Assembly (NCBI RefSeq): GCF_029227915.1
Contig: NC_079877.1
Coordinates: 8,494,001-8,558,000 of the forward strand
Length of the DNA stretch: 64,000 nt
Direction of reading: 5' to 3'
Source: Hydractinia symbiolongicarpus
Lineage: Eukaryota > Cnidaria > Hydrozoa > Anthoathecata > Hydractiniidae
Part shown: positions 6,940-18,668 of the stretch, piece after piece
Position numbering within the stretch: position 1 is the first letter of the stretch
Layout of the letters: every line of letters starts with the position of its first letter
Position numbers and translations under genes: made by a program
The notes under the pieces: generated by a model
The model's input: only the letters and a program-made list of their open reading frames with translations
Databases searched by the model: none
Told to the model about the DNA's origin: nothing

Positions 6940-6989
6940 AATAAAGAGAAAATCAAAAAAAATCAAAAAAATCAAAATCAAATCAAAAA
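6940..6989 (+). promoter_or_regulatory. LINE polyadenylation signal and ATCAAA-type tail
   Basis: AATAAA at 6940-6945 is followed by an A-rich tail of irregular ATCAAA repeats from about 6951 to 6989, directly joined to host spacer. Short tandem repeats rather than pure poly(A) at the 3' end are typical of CR1/L2-type elements, where they help prime reverse transcription. Confidence 0.75.
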
Positions 6990-8178
6990 CAGTATACACA
7001 GTTTCAGCTTTTAACATGATCGACCGTGTGGCATTCGGGCATTGACGCCATCGCGAACATATTATTTAAATATGAACTCGTCCTCGGTAGTATAGTGGTA
7101 AGTATCCCCGCCTGTCACGCGGGAGACCGGGGTTCGATTCCCCGCCGGGGAGGTTCTTTTTATCTTGTCAATGTTTCGTTTCACGTCAGTAGCGTTCGCG
7201 GGACTGTCCGGGAATACAGATTTACGCCCGGTTAGCTCAGTCGGTAGAGCATCAGACTTTTAATCTGAGGGTCGCGGGTTCGAGTCCCTCATCGGGCGTA
7301 ACAATTATTTGGTACGATGGTGAACTAACTTTCACCACAATGTCTTGTCGAAAGAGGATGAATAACGTAACATTTGCGGAGTGGCAAAGGCGAAGCAAAC
7401 TTGATGGGGAACTAGCTCAGATGGTAGAGCGCTCGCTTAGCATGCGAGAGGTACCGGGATCGATGCCCGGGTTCTCCAATGCCTTTTCCATAGGCGTAAA
7501 ATAAATGAAATTTGCGCAGAGCAATTTGCAGCAGCGTTCGTGTCATGTCGGGATGGCCGAGCGGTCTAAGGCGCCAGACTCAAGACAAAATGTTCTTCCA
7601 CTCATCGCGTGGAGAATTCTGGACCTCGAATGAGGGCGTGGGTTCGAATCCCACTTCCGACAACTTTTCCCTGCCACACAAAATTTTAGGCCTAAAATGC
7701 AAGTCCACCGAGCCGGATTTGAACCAGCGACCTAAGGATGCCTGAGTGGTATAAGTTCGTCTACAGTCCTCCGCTCTACCAACTGAGCTATCGGTGGATG
7801 TAGCATCGTACAGTTCTTGTGCAGGACTATGCAGGTCATGTCACGTTTGTAGTATGACGTGGTTTTTAAAATGATGCGATAGCTCGCACGTAGCAGAGGG
7901 TGGTTTCGATCCACCGACCTCTGGGTTATGGGCCCAGCACGCTTCCTCTGCGCCACTCTGCTGAAGGTAGGTAAGCTGAAATATGTCTGATGTAAGGTGT
8001 AGTTTAGTATTGCGAACAGCACTCGAACTATGACCTTTTTACCATTTCCAGGGGGATTAGCTCACATGGTAGAGCGCTCGCTTTGCATGCGAGAGGTACC
8101 GGGATCGATGCCCGGATCCTCCAAGACGATGTTTTTAATTTATTTATTTTTTAACTAATTTCAGTAGTTGCCAATGGT

Positions 8179-9483
8179 CATAAGAGGATTTATGATGCTC
8201 CTAAGATTACCTGGTATTAATAATAATAATAATAATAATACTAAACCGCGCTGCATATGTCTAGAGCATTTCTTGCTGTTTAATTTCGCATTGACAGTAA
8301 ACACAGTTTCAGCTTTTAACATGATCGACCGTGTGGCATTCGGGCATTGACGCCATCGCGAACATATTATTTAAATATGAACTCGTCCTCGGTAGTATAG
8401 TGGTAAGTATCCCCGCCTGTCACGCGGGAGACCGGGGTTCGATTCCCCGCCGGGGAGGTTCTTTTTATCTTGTCAATGTTTCGTTTCACGTCAGTAGCGT
8501 TCGCGGGACTGTCCGGGAATACAGATTTACGCCCGGTTAGCTCAGTCGGTAGAGCATCAGACTTTTAATCTGAGGGTCGCGGGTTCGAGTCCCTCATCGG
8601 GCGTAACAATTATTTGGTACGATGGTGAACTAACTTTCACCACAATGTCTTGTCGAAAGAGGATGAATAACGTAACATTTGCGGAGTGGCAAAGGCGACG
8701 CAAACTTGATGGGGAACTAGCTCAGATGGTAGAGCGCTCGCTTAGCATGCGAGAGGTACCGGGATCGATGCCCGGGTTCTCCAATGCCTTTTCCATAGGC
8801 GTAAAATAAATGAAATTTGCGCAGAGCAATTTGCAGCAGCGTTCGTGTCATGTCGGGATGGCCGAGCGGTCTAAGGCGCCAGACTCAAGACAAAATGTTC
8901 TTCCACTCATCGCGTGGAGAATTCTGGTCCTTGAATGAGGGCGTGGGTTCGAATCCCACTTCCGACAACTTCTCCCTGCCACACAAAATTTTAGGCCTAA
9001 AATGCAAGTCCACCGAGCCGGATTTGAACCAGCGACCTAAGGATGCCTGAGTGGTATAAGTTCGTCTACAGTCCTCCGCTCTACCAACTGAGCTATCGGT
9101 GGATGTAGCATCGTACAGTTCTTGTGCAGGACTATGCAGGTCATGTCACGTTTGTAGTATGACGTGGTTTTTAAAATGATGCGATAGCTCGCACGTAGCA
9201 GAGGGTGGTTTCGATCCACCGACCTCTGGGTTATGGGCCCAGCACGCTTCCTCTGCGCCACTCTGCTGAAGGTAGGTAAGCTGAAATGTGTCTGATGTAA
9301 GGTGTAGTTTAGTATTGCGAACAGCACTCGAACTATGACCTTTTTACCATTTCCAGGGGGATTAGCTCACATGGTAGAGCGCTCGCTTTGCATGCGAGAG
9401 GTACCGGGATCGATGCCCGGATCCTCCAAGACGATGTTTTTAATTTATTTATTTTTATACTAATTTCAGTAGTTGCCAATGGT
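8179..9483. repeat. tDNA unit 4
   Basis: Asp 8386-8457, Lys 8531-8603, Ala-AGC 8711-8783, Leu 8852-8967, Tyr 9009-9102 (-), Met-i 9196-9267 (-), Ala-TGC 9356-9428. Seven TAA; 'gtaaacac' for 'gtatacac'; 'gcgacgcaaac' before Ala-AGC; Leu variable arm 'ccttgaatgagg'; first Leu terminator lost ('acttctccc'). Unit 8 carries the same set. Confidence 0.97.
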
Positions 9484-10785
9484 CATAAGAGGATTTATGA
9501 TGCTCCTAAGATTACCTGGTATTAATAATAATAATAATAATACTAAACCGCGCTGCATATGTCTAGAGCATTTCTTGCTGTTTAATTTCGCATTGACAGT
9601 ATACACAGTTTCAGCTTTTAACATGATCGACCGTGTGGCATTCGGGCATTGACGCCATCGCGAACATATTATTTAAATATGAACTCGTCCTCGGTAGTAT
9701 AGTGGTAAGTATCCCCGCCTGTCACGCGGGAGACCGGGGATCAATTCCCCGCCGGGGAGGTTCGTTTTATCTTGTCAATGTTTCGTTTCACGTCAGTAGC
9801 GTTCGCGGGACTGTCCGGGAATACAGATTTACGCCCGGTTAGCTCAGTCGGTAGAGCATCAGACTTTTAATCTGAGGGTCGCGGGTTCGAGTCCCTCATC
9901 GGGCGTAACAATTATTTGGTACGATGGTGAACTAACTTTCACCACAATGTCTTGTCGAAAGAGGATGAATAATGTAACATTTGCGGAGTGGCAAAGGCGA
10001 AACAAACTTGATGGGGAACTAGCTCAGATGGTAGAGCGCTCGCTTAGCATGCGAGAGGTACCGGGATCGATGCCCGGGTTCTCCAATGCCTTTTCCATAG
10101 GCGTAAAATAAATGAAATTTGCGCAGAGCAATTTGCAGCAGCGTTCGTGTCATGTCGGGATGGCCGAGCGGTCTAAGGCGCCAGACTCAAGACAAAATGT
10201 TCTTCCACTCATCGCGTGGAGAATTCTGGTCCTCGAATGAGGGCGTGGGTTCGAATCCCACTTCCGACAACTTTTCCCTGCCACACAAAATTTTAGGCCT
10301 AAAATGCAAGTCCACCGAGCCGGATTTGAACCAGCGACCTAAGGATGCCTGAGTGGTATAAGTTCGTCTACAGTCCTCCGCTCTACCAACTGAGCTATCG
10401 GTGGATGTAGCATCGTACAGTTCTTGTGCAGGACTATGCAGGTCATGTCACGTTTGTAGTATGACGTGGTTTTTAAAATGATGCGATAGCTCGCACGTAG
10501 CAGAGGGTGGTTTCGATCCACCGACCTCTGGGTTATGGGCCCAGCACGCTTCCTCTGCGCCACTCTGCTGAAGGTAGGTAAGCTGAAATGTGTCTGATGT
10601 AAGGTGTAGTTTAGTATTGCGAACAGCACTCGAACTATGACCTTTTTACCATTTCCAGGGGGATTAGCTCACATGGTAGAGCGCTCGCTTTGCATGCGAG
10701 AGGTACCGGGATCGATGCCCGGATCCTCCAAGACGATGTTTTTAATTTATTTATTTTTATACTAATTTCAGTAGTTGCCAATGGT
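9484..10785. repeat. tDNA unit 5
   Basis: Asp 9688-9759, Lys 9833-9905, Ala-AGC 10013-10085, Leu 10154-10269, Tyr 10311-10404 (-), Met-i 10498-10569 (-), Ala-TGC 10658-10730. The Asp T loop is ATCAATT (T54A, G57A) and its terminator is T4 ('cgtttta'); 'gcgaaacaaac' precedes Ala-AGC. Unit 9 shares these. Confidence 0.97.
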
Positions 10786-12087
10786 CATAAGAGGATTTAT
10801 GATGCTCCTAAGATTACCTGGTATTAATAATAATAATAATAATACAAAACCGCGCTGCATATGTCTAGAGCATTTCTTGCTGTTTAATTTCGCATTGACA
10901 GTATACACAGTTTCAGCTTTTAACATGATCGACCGTGTGGCATTCGGGCATTGACGCCATCGCGAACATATTATTTAAATATGAACTCGTCCTCGGTAGT
11001 ATAGTGGTAAGTATCCCCGCCTGTCACGCGGGAGACCGGGGTTCGATTCCCCGCCGGGGAGGTTCTTTTTATCTTGTCAATGTTTCGTTTCACGTCAGTA
11101 GCGTTCGCGGGACTGTCCGGGAATACAGATTTACGCCCGGTTAGCTCAGTCGGTAGAGCATCAGACTTTTAATCTGAGGGTCGCGGGTTCGAGTCCCTCA
11201 TCGGGCGTAACAATTATTTGGTACGATGGTGAACTAACTTTCACCACAATGTCTTGTCGAAAGAGGATGAATAACGTAACATTTGTGGAGTGGCAAAGGC
11301 GAAGCAAACTTGATGGGGAACTAGTTCAGATGGTAGAGCGCTCGCTTAGCATGCGAGAGGTACCGGGATCGATGCCCGGGTTCTCCAATGCCTTTTCCAT
11401 AGGCGTAAAATAAATGAAATTTGCGCAGAGCAATTTGCAGCAGCGTTCGTGTCATGTCGGGATGGCCGAGCGGTCTAAGGCGCCAGACTCAAAACAAAAT
11501 GTTCTTCCACTCATCGCGTGGAGAATTCTGGTCCTCGAATGAGGGCGTGGGTTCGAATCCCACTTCCGACAACTTTTCCCTGCCACACAAAATTTTAGGC
11601 CTAAAATGCAAGTCCACCGAGCCGGATTTGAACCAGCGACCTAAGGATGCCTGAGTGGTATAAGTTCGTCTACAGTCCTCCGCTCTACCAACTGAGCTAT
11701 CGGTGGATGTAGCATCGTACAGTTCTTGTGCAGGACTATGCAGGTCATGTCACGTTTGTAGTATGACGTGGTTTTTAAAATGATGCGATAGCTCGCACGT
11801 AGCAGAGGGTGGTTTCGATCCACCGACCTCTGGGTTATGGGCCCAGCACGCTTCCTCTGCGCCACTCTGCTGAAGGTAGGTAAGCTGAAATGTGTCTGAT
11901 GTAAGGTGTAGTTTAGTATTGCGAACAGCACTCGAACTATGACCTTTTTACCATTTCCAGGGGGATTAGCTCACATGGTAGAGCGCTCGCTTTGCATGCG
12001 AGAGGTACCGGGATCGATGCCCGGATCCTCCAAGACGATGTTTTTAATTTATTTATTTTTATACTAATTTCAGTAGTTGCCAATGGT
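10786..12087. repeat. tDNA unit 6
   Basis: Asp 10990-11061, Lys 11135-11207, Ala-AGC 11315-11387, Leu 11456-11571, Tyr 11613-11706 (-), Met-i 11800-11871 (-), Ala-TGC 11960-12032. 'aatacaaaacc' after the TAA run; Ala-AGC D-stem C11 becomes T (wobble kept); Leu has A for G just 3' of the anticodon. Unit 10 shares these. Confidence 0.97.
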
Positions 12088-13389
12088 CATAAGAGGATTT
12101 ATGATGCTCCTAAGATTACCTGGTATTAATAATAATAATAATAATACTAAACCGCGCTGCATATGTCTAGAGCATTTCTTGCTGTTTAATTTCGCATTGA
12201 CAGTATACACAGTTTCAGCTTTTAACATGATCGACCGTGTGGCATTCGGGCATTGACGCCATCGCGAACATATTATTTAAATATGAACTCGTCCTCGGTA
12301 GTATAGTGGTAAGTATCCCCGCCTGTCACGCGGGAGACCGGGGTTCGATTCCCCGCCGGGGAGGTTCTTTTTATCTTGTCAATGTTTCGTTTCACGTCAG
12401 TAGCGTTCGCGGGACTGTCCGGGAATACAGATTTACGCCCGGTTAGCTCAGTCGGTAGAGCATCAGACTTTTAATCTGAGGGTCGCGGGTTCGAGTCCCT
12501 CATCGGGCGTAACAATTATTTGGTACGATGGTGAACTAACTTTCACCACAATGTCTTGTCGAAAGAGGATGAATAACGTAACATTTGCGGAGTGGCAAAG
12601 GCGAAGCAAACTTGATGGGGAACTAGCTCAGATGGTAGAGCGCTCGCTTAGCATGCGAGAGGTACCGGGATCGATGCCCGGGTTCTCCAATGCCTTTTCC
12701 ATAGGCGTAAAATAAATGAAATTTGCGCAGAGCAATTTGCAGCAGCGTTCGTGTCATGTCGGGATGGCCGAGCGGTCTAAGGCGCCAGACTCAAGACAAA
12801 ATGTTCTTCCACTCATCGCGTGGAGAATTCTGGTCCTCGAATGAGGGCGTGGGTTCGAATCCCACTTCCGACAACTTTTCCCTGCCACACAAAATTTTAG
12901 GCCTAAAATGCAAGTCCACCGAGCCGGATTTGAACCAGCGACCTAAGGATGCCTGAGTGGTATAAGTTCGTCTACAGTCCTCCGCTCTACCAACTGAGCT
13001 ATCGGTGGATGTAGCATCGTACAGTTCTTGTGCAGGACTATGCAGGTCATGTCACGTTTGTAGTATGACGTGGTTTTTAAAATGATGCGATAGCTCGCAC
13101 GTAGCAGAGGGTGGTTTCGATCCACCGACCTCTGGGTTATGGGCCCAGCACGCTTCCTCTGCGCCACTCTGCTGAAGATAGGTAAGCTGAAATGTGTCTG
13201 ATGTAAGGTGTAGTTTAGTATTGCGAACAGCACTCGAACTATGACCTTTTTACCATTTCCAGGGGGATTAGCTCACATGGTAGAGCGCTCGCTTTGCATG
13301 CGAGAGGTACCGGGATCGATGCCCGGATCCTACAAGACGATGTTTTTAATTTATTTATTTTTTAACTAATTTCAGTAGTTGCCAATGGT
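12088..13389. repeat. tDNA unit 7
   Basis: Asp 12292-12363, Lys 12437-12509, Ala-AGC 12617-12689, Leu 12758-12873, Tyr 12915-13008 (-), Met-i 13102-13173 (-), Ala-TGC 13262-13334. Ala-TGC has C71 to A (13332), a mismatch with G2. The unit ends with 'ttttttaac' like unit 3. Confidence 0.97.
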
Positions 13390-14694
13390 CATAAGAGGAT
13401 TTATGATGCTCCTAAGATTACCTGGTATTAATAATAATAATAATAATAATACTAAACCGCGCTGCATATGTCTAGAGCATTTCTTGCTGTTTAATTTCGC
13501 ATTGACAGTAAACACAGTTTCAGCTTTTAACATGATCGACCGTGTGGCATTCGGGCATTGACGCCATCGCGAACATATTATTTAAATATGAACTCGTCCT
13601 CGGTAGTATAGTGGTAAGTATCCCCGCCTGTCACGCGGGAGACCGGGGTTCGATTCCCCGCCGGGGAGGTTCTTTTTATCTTGTCAATGTTTCGTTTCAC
13701 GTCAGTAGCGTTCGCGGGACTGTCCGGGAATACAGATTTACGCCCGGTTAGCTCAGTCGGTAGAGCATCAGACTTTTAATCTGAGGGTCGCGGGTTCGAG
13801 TCCCTCATCGGGCGTAACAATTATTTGGTACGATGGTGAACTAACTTTCACCACAATGTCTTGTCGAAAGAGGATGAATAACGTAACATTTGCGGAGTGG
13901 CAAAGGCGACGCAAACTTGATGGGGAACTAGCTCAGATGGTAGAGCGCTCGCTTAGCATGCGAGAGGTACCGGGATCGATGCCCGGGTTCTCCAATGCCT
14001 TTTCCATAGGCGTAAAATAAATGAAATTTGCGCAGAGCAATTTGCAGCAGCGTTTGTGTCATGTCGGGATGGCCGAGCGGTCTAAGGCGCCAGACTCAAG
14101 ACAAAATGTTCTTCCACTCATCGCGTGGAGAATTCTGGTCCTTGAATGAGGGCGTGGGTTCGAATCCCACTTCCGACAACTTCTCCCTGCCACACAAAAT
14201 TTTAGGCCTAAAATGCAAGTCCACCGAGCCGGATTTGAACCAGCGACCTAAGGATGCCTGAGTGGTATAAGTTCGTCTACAGTCCTCCGCTCTACCAACT
14301 GAGCTATCGGTGGATGTAGCATCGTACAGTTCTTGTGCAGGACTATGCAGGTCATGTCACGTTTGTAGTATGACGTGGTTTTTAAAATGATGCGATAGCT
14401 CGCACGTAGCAGAGGGTGGTTTCGATCCACCGACCTCTGGGTTATGGGCCCAGCACGCTTCCTCTGCGCCACTCTGCTGAAGGTAGGTAAGCTGAAATGT
14501 GTCTGATGTAAGGTGTAGTTTCGTATTGCGAACAGCACTCGAACTATGACCTTTTTACCATTTCCAGGGGGATTAGCTCACATGGTAGAGCGCTCGCTTT
14601 GCATGCGAGAGGTACCGGGATCGATGCCCGGATCCTCCAAGACGATGTTTTTAATTTATTTATTTTTATACTAATTTCAGTAGTTGCCAATGGT
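13390..14694. repeat. tDNA unit 8
   Basis: Asp 13597-13668, Lys 13742-13814, Ala-AGC 13922-13994, Leu 14063-14178, Tyr 14220-14313 (-), Met-i 14407-14478 (-), Ala-TGC 14567-14639. Carries the unit-4 variant set; additionally 'cgtttgtgtc' upstream of Leu and 'gtttcgtattg' upstream of Met-i. Confidence 0.97.
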
Positions 14695-15996
14695 CATAAG
14701 AGGATTTATGATGCTCCTAAGATTACCTGGTATTAATAATAATAATAATAATACTAAACCGCGCTGCATATGTCTAGAGCATTTCTTGCTGTTTAATTTC
14801 GCATTGACAGTATACACAGTTTCAGCTTTTAACATGATCGACCGTGTGGGATTCGGGCATTGACGCCATCGCGAACATATTATTTAAATATGAACTCGTC
14901 CTCGGTAGTATAGTGGTAAGTATCCCCGCCTGTCACGCGGGAGACCGGGGATCAATTCCCAGCCGGGGAGGTTCGTTTTATCTTGTCAATGTTTCGTTTC
15001 ACGTCAGTAGCGTTCGCGGGACTGTCCGGGAATACAGATTTACGCCCGGTTAGCTCAGTCGGTAGAGCATCAGACTTTTAATCTGAGGGTCGCGGGTTCG
15101 AGTCCCTCATCGGGCGTAACAATTATTTGGTACGATGGTGAACTAACTTTCACCACAATGTCTTGTCGAAAGAGGATGAATAACGTAACATTTGCGGAGT
15201 GGCAAAGGCGAAACAAACTTGATGGGGAACTAGCTCAGATGGTAGAGCGCTCGCTTAGCATGCGAGAGGTACCGGGATCGATGCCCGGGTTCTCCAATGC
15301 CTTTTCCATAGGCGTAAAATAAATGAAATTTGCGCAGAGCAATTTGCAGCAGCGTTCGTGTCATGTCGGGATGGCCGAGCGGTCTAAGGCGCCAGACTCA
15401 AGACAAAATGTTCTTCCACTCATCGCGTGGAGAATTCTGGTCCTCGAATGAGGGCGTGGGTTCGAATCCCACTTCCGACAACTTTTCCCTGCCACACAAA
15501 ATTTTAGGCCTAAAATGCAAGTCCACCGAGCCGGATTTGAACCAGCGACCTAAGGATGCCTGAGTGGTATAAGTTCGTCTACAGTCCTCCGCTCTACCAA
15601 CTGAGCTATCGGTGGATGTAGCATCGTACAGTTCTTGTGCAGGACTATGCAGGTCATGTCACGTTTGTAGTATGACGTGGTTTTTAAAATGATGCGATAG
15701 CTCGCACGTAGCAGAGGGTGGTTTCGATCCACCGACCTCTGGGTTATGGGCCCAGCACGCTTCCTCTGCGCCACTCTGCTGAAGGTAGGTAAGCTGAAAT
15801 GTGTCTGATGTAAGGTGTAGTTTAGTATTGCGAACAGCACTCGAACTATGACCTTTTTACCATTTCCAGGGGGATTAGCTCACATGGTAGAGCGCTCGCT
15901 TTGCATGCGAGAGGTACCGGGATCGATGCCCGGATCCTCCAAGACGATGTTTTTAATTTATTTATTTTTATACTAATTTCAGTAGTTGCCAATGGT
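14695..15996. repeat. tDNA unit 9
   Basis: Asp 14899-14970 (damaged), Lys 15044-15116, Ala-AGC 15224-15296, Leu 15365-15480, Tyr 15522-15615 (-), Met-i 15709-15780 (-), Ala-TGC 15869-15941. Carries the unit-5 variants plus one more Asp T-stem change. Confidence 0.97.
14899..14970 (+). tRNA. tRNA-Asp (GTC), damaged T arm, unit 9
   Basis: T loop ATCAATT loses T54 and G57, and the 3' T-stem strand CCCCG becomes CCCAG, breaking one pair. The B box is therefore altered at several positions. Unit 5 has the two loop changes without the stem change, so the stem change came after the duplication of the block. Confidence 0.7.
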
Positions 15997-17298
15997 CATA
16001 AGAGGATTTATGATGCTCCCAAGATTACCTGGTATTAATAATAATAATAATAATACAAAACCGCGCTGCATATGTCTAGAGCATTTCTTGCTGTTTAATT
16101 TCGCATTGACAGTATACACAGTTTCAGCTTTTAACATGATCGACCGTGTGGCATTCGGGCATTGACGCCATCGCGAACATATTATTTAAATATGAACTCG
16201 TCCTCGGTAGTATAGTGGTAAGTATCCCCGCCTGTCACGCGGGAGACCGGGGTTCGATTCCCCGCCGGGGAGGTTCTTTTTATCTTGTCAATGTTTCGTT
16301 TCACGTCAGTAGCGTTCGCGGGACTGTCCGGGAATACAGATTTACGCCCGGTTAGCTCAGTCGGTAGAGCATCAGACTTTTAATCTGAGGGTCGCGGGTT
16401 CGAGTCCCTCATCGGGCGTAACAATTATTTGGTACGATGGTGAACTAACTTTCACCACAATGTCTTGTCGAAAGAGGATGAATAACGTAACATTTGCGGA
16501 GTGGCAAAGGCGAAGCAAACTTGATGGGGAACTAGTTCAGATGGTAGAGCGCTCGCTTAGCATGCGAGAGGTACCGGGATCGATGCCCGGGTTCTCCAAT
16601 GCCTTTTCCATAGGCGTAAAATAAATGAAATTTGCGCAGAGCAATTTGCAGCAGCGTTCGTGTCATGTCGGGATGGCCGAGCGGTCTAAGGCGCCAGACT
16701 CAAAACAAAATGTTCTTCCACTCATCGCGTGGAGAATTCTGGTCCTCGAATGAGGGCGTGGGTTCGAATCCCACTTCCGACAACTTTTCCCTGCCACACA
16801 AAATTTTAGGCCTAAAATGCAAGTCCACCGAGCCGGATTTGAACCAGCGACCTAAGGATGCCTGAGTGGTATAAGTTCGTCTACAGTCCTCCGCTCTACC
16901 AACTGAGCTATCGGTGGATGTAGCATCGTACAGTTCTTGTGCAGGACTATGCAGGTCATGTCACGTTTGTAGTATGACGTGGTTTTTAAAATGATGCGAT
17001 AGCTCGCACGTAGCAGAGGGTGGTTTCGATCCACCGACCTCTGGGTTATGGGCCCAGCACGCTTCCTCTGCGCCACTCTGCTGAAGGTAGGTAAGCTGAA
17101 ATGTGTCTGATGTAAGGTGTAGTTTAGTATTGCGAACAGCACTCGAACTATGACCTTTTTACCATTTCCAGGGGGATTAGCTCACATGGTAGAGCGCTCG
17201 CTTTGCATGCGAGAGGTACCGGGATCGATGCCCGGATCCTCCAAGACGATGTTTTTAATTTATTTATTTTTATACTAATTTCAGTAGTTGCCAATGGT
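15997..17298. repeat. tDNA unit 10
   Basis: Asp 16201-16272, Lys 16346-16418, Ala-AGC 16526-16598, Leu 16667-16782, Tyr 16824-16917 (-), Met-i 17011-17082 (-), Ala-TGC 17171-17243. Shares the three unit-6 markers; 'gctcccaag' in the spacer is private. Confidence 0.97.
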
Positions 17299-18600
17299 CA
17301 TAAGAGGATTTATGATGCTCCTAAGATTACCTGGTATTAATAATAATAATAATAATACTAAACCGCGCTGCATATGTCTAGAGCATTTCTTGCTGTTTAA
17401 TTTCGCATTGACAGTATACACAGTTTCAGCTTTTAACATGATCGACCGTGTGGCATTCGGGCATTGACGCCATCGCGAACATATTATTTAAATATGAACT
17501 CGTCCTCGGTAGTATAGTGGTAAGTATCCCCGCCTGTCACGCGGGAGACCGGGGTTCGATTCCCCGCCGGGGAGGTTCTTTTTATCTTGTCAATGTTTCG
17601 TTTCACGTCAGTAGCGTTCGCGGGACTGTCCGGGAATACAGATTTACGCCCGGTTAGCTCAGTCGGTAGAGCATCAGACTTTTAATCTGAGGGTCGCGGG
17701 TTCGAGTCCCTCATCGGGCGTAACAATTATTTGGTACGATGGTGAACTAACTTTCACCACAATGTCTTGTCGAAAGAGGATGAATAACGTAACATTTGCG
17801 GAGTGGCAAAGGCGAAGCAAACTTGATGGGGAACTAGCTCAGATGGTAGAGCGCTCGCTTAGCATGCGAGAGGTACCGGGATCGATGCCCGGGTTCTCCA
17901 ATGCCTTTTCCATAGGCGTAAAATAAATGAAATTTGCGCAGAGCAATTTGCAGCAGCGTTCGTGTGATGTCGGGATGGCCGAGCGGTCTAAGGCGCCAGA
18001 CTCAAGACAAAATGTTCTTCCACTCATCGCGTGGAGAATTCTGGTCCTCGAATGAGGGCGTGGGTTCGAATCCCACTTCCGACAACTTTTCCCTGCCACA
18101 CAAAATTTTAGGCCTAAAATGCAAGTCCACCGAGCCGGATTTGAACCAGCGACCTAAGGATGCCTGAGTGGTATAAGTTCGTCTACAGTCCTCCGCTCTA
18201 CCAACTGAGCTATCGGTGGATGTAGCATCGTACAGTTCTTGTGCAGGACTATGCAGGTCATGTCACGTTTGTAGTATGACGTGGTTTTTAAAATGATGCG
18301 ATAGCTCGCACGTAGCAGAGGGTGGTTTCGATCCACCGACCTCTGGGTTATGGGCCCAGCACGCTTCCTCTGCGCCACTCTGCTGAAGGTAGGTAAGCTG
18401 AAATGTGTCTGATGTAAGGTGTAGTTTAGTATTGCGAACAGCACTCGAACTATGACCTTTTTACCATTTCCAGGGGGATTAGCTCACATGGTAGAGCGCT
18501 CGCTTTGCATGCGAGAGGTACCGGGATCGATGCCCGGATCCTCCAAGACGATGTTTTTAATTTATTTATTTTTATACTAATTTCAGTAGTTGCCAATGGT
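17299..18600. repeat. tDNA unit 11
   Basis: Asp 17503-17574, Lys 17648-17720, Ala-AGC 17828-17900, Leu 17969-18084, Tyr 18126-18219 (-), Met-i 18313-18384 (-), Ala-TGC 18473-18545. tRNA bodies match the consensus; one base differs just upstream of Leu ('gtgtgatg'). Confidence 0.97.
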
Positions 18601-18637
18601 CATAAGAGGATTTATGATGCTCCTAAGATTACCTGGT

Positions 18638-18668
<31 letters not shown>

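Larger units (their letters stand above)
2726..6989 (+). mobile_element. CR1/L2-like non-LTR retrotransposon (LINE), two intact ORFs
   Basis: A 4.26-kb element inserted 91 bp upstream of the unit-3 Asp gene, transcribed in the same direction. It has a very short 5' leader (about 18 nt), ORF1 (2744-3874), a 99-nt gap, ORF2 (3974-6826), and a 3' UTR of about 120 nt with AATAAA at 6940-6945 and an A-rich tail of irregular ATCAAA-type repeats. ORF1 with an esterase-like domain, an APE-type endonuclease before the RT, and a short tandem-repeat tail are traits of the CR1/L2 group. Both frames lack stops, so the insertion looks recent. It is more AT-rich than the tRNA units. The short leader may mean slight 5' truncation. 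The clade should be settled by an RT phylogeny. Confidence 0.92.
2605..8178. repeat. tDNA unit 3, split by a LINE
   Basis: The unit's 5' spacer runs from 2605 to about 2714 and resumes near 6990 after the LINE. Genes: Asp 7081-7152, Lys 7226-7298, Ala-AGC 7406-7478, Leu 7547-7662, Tyr 7704-7797 (-), Met-i 7891-7962 (-), Ala-TGC 8051-8123. All genes lie downstream of the insertion and are intact. Leu has T-to-A in 'ctggtcc' (7622). The end of the unit reads 'ttttttaac' instead of 'tttttatac', shared with unit 7. Confidence 0.95.

Noticed and set aside
8168-8350. Open frame with a poly-Asn stretch
   Set aside because: The Asn run is the TAA microsatellite read in one frame. It appears or vanishes with triplet number and has no other coding features.
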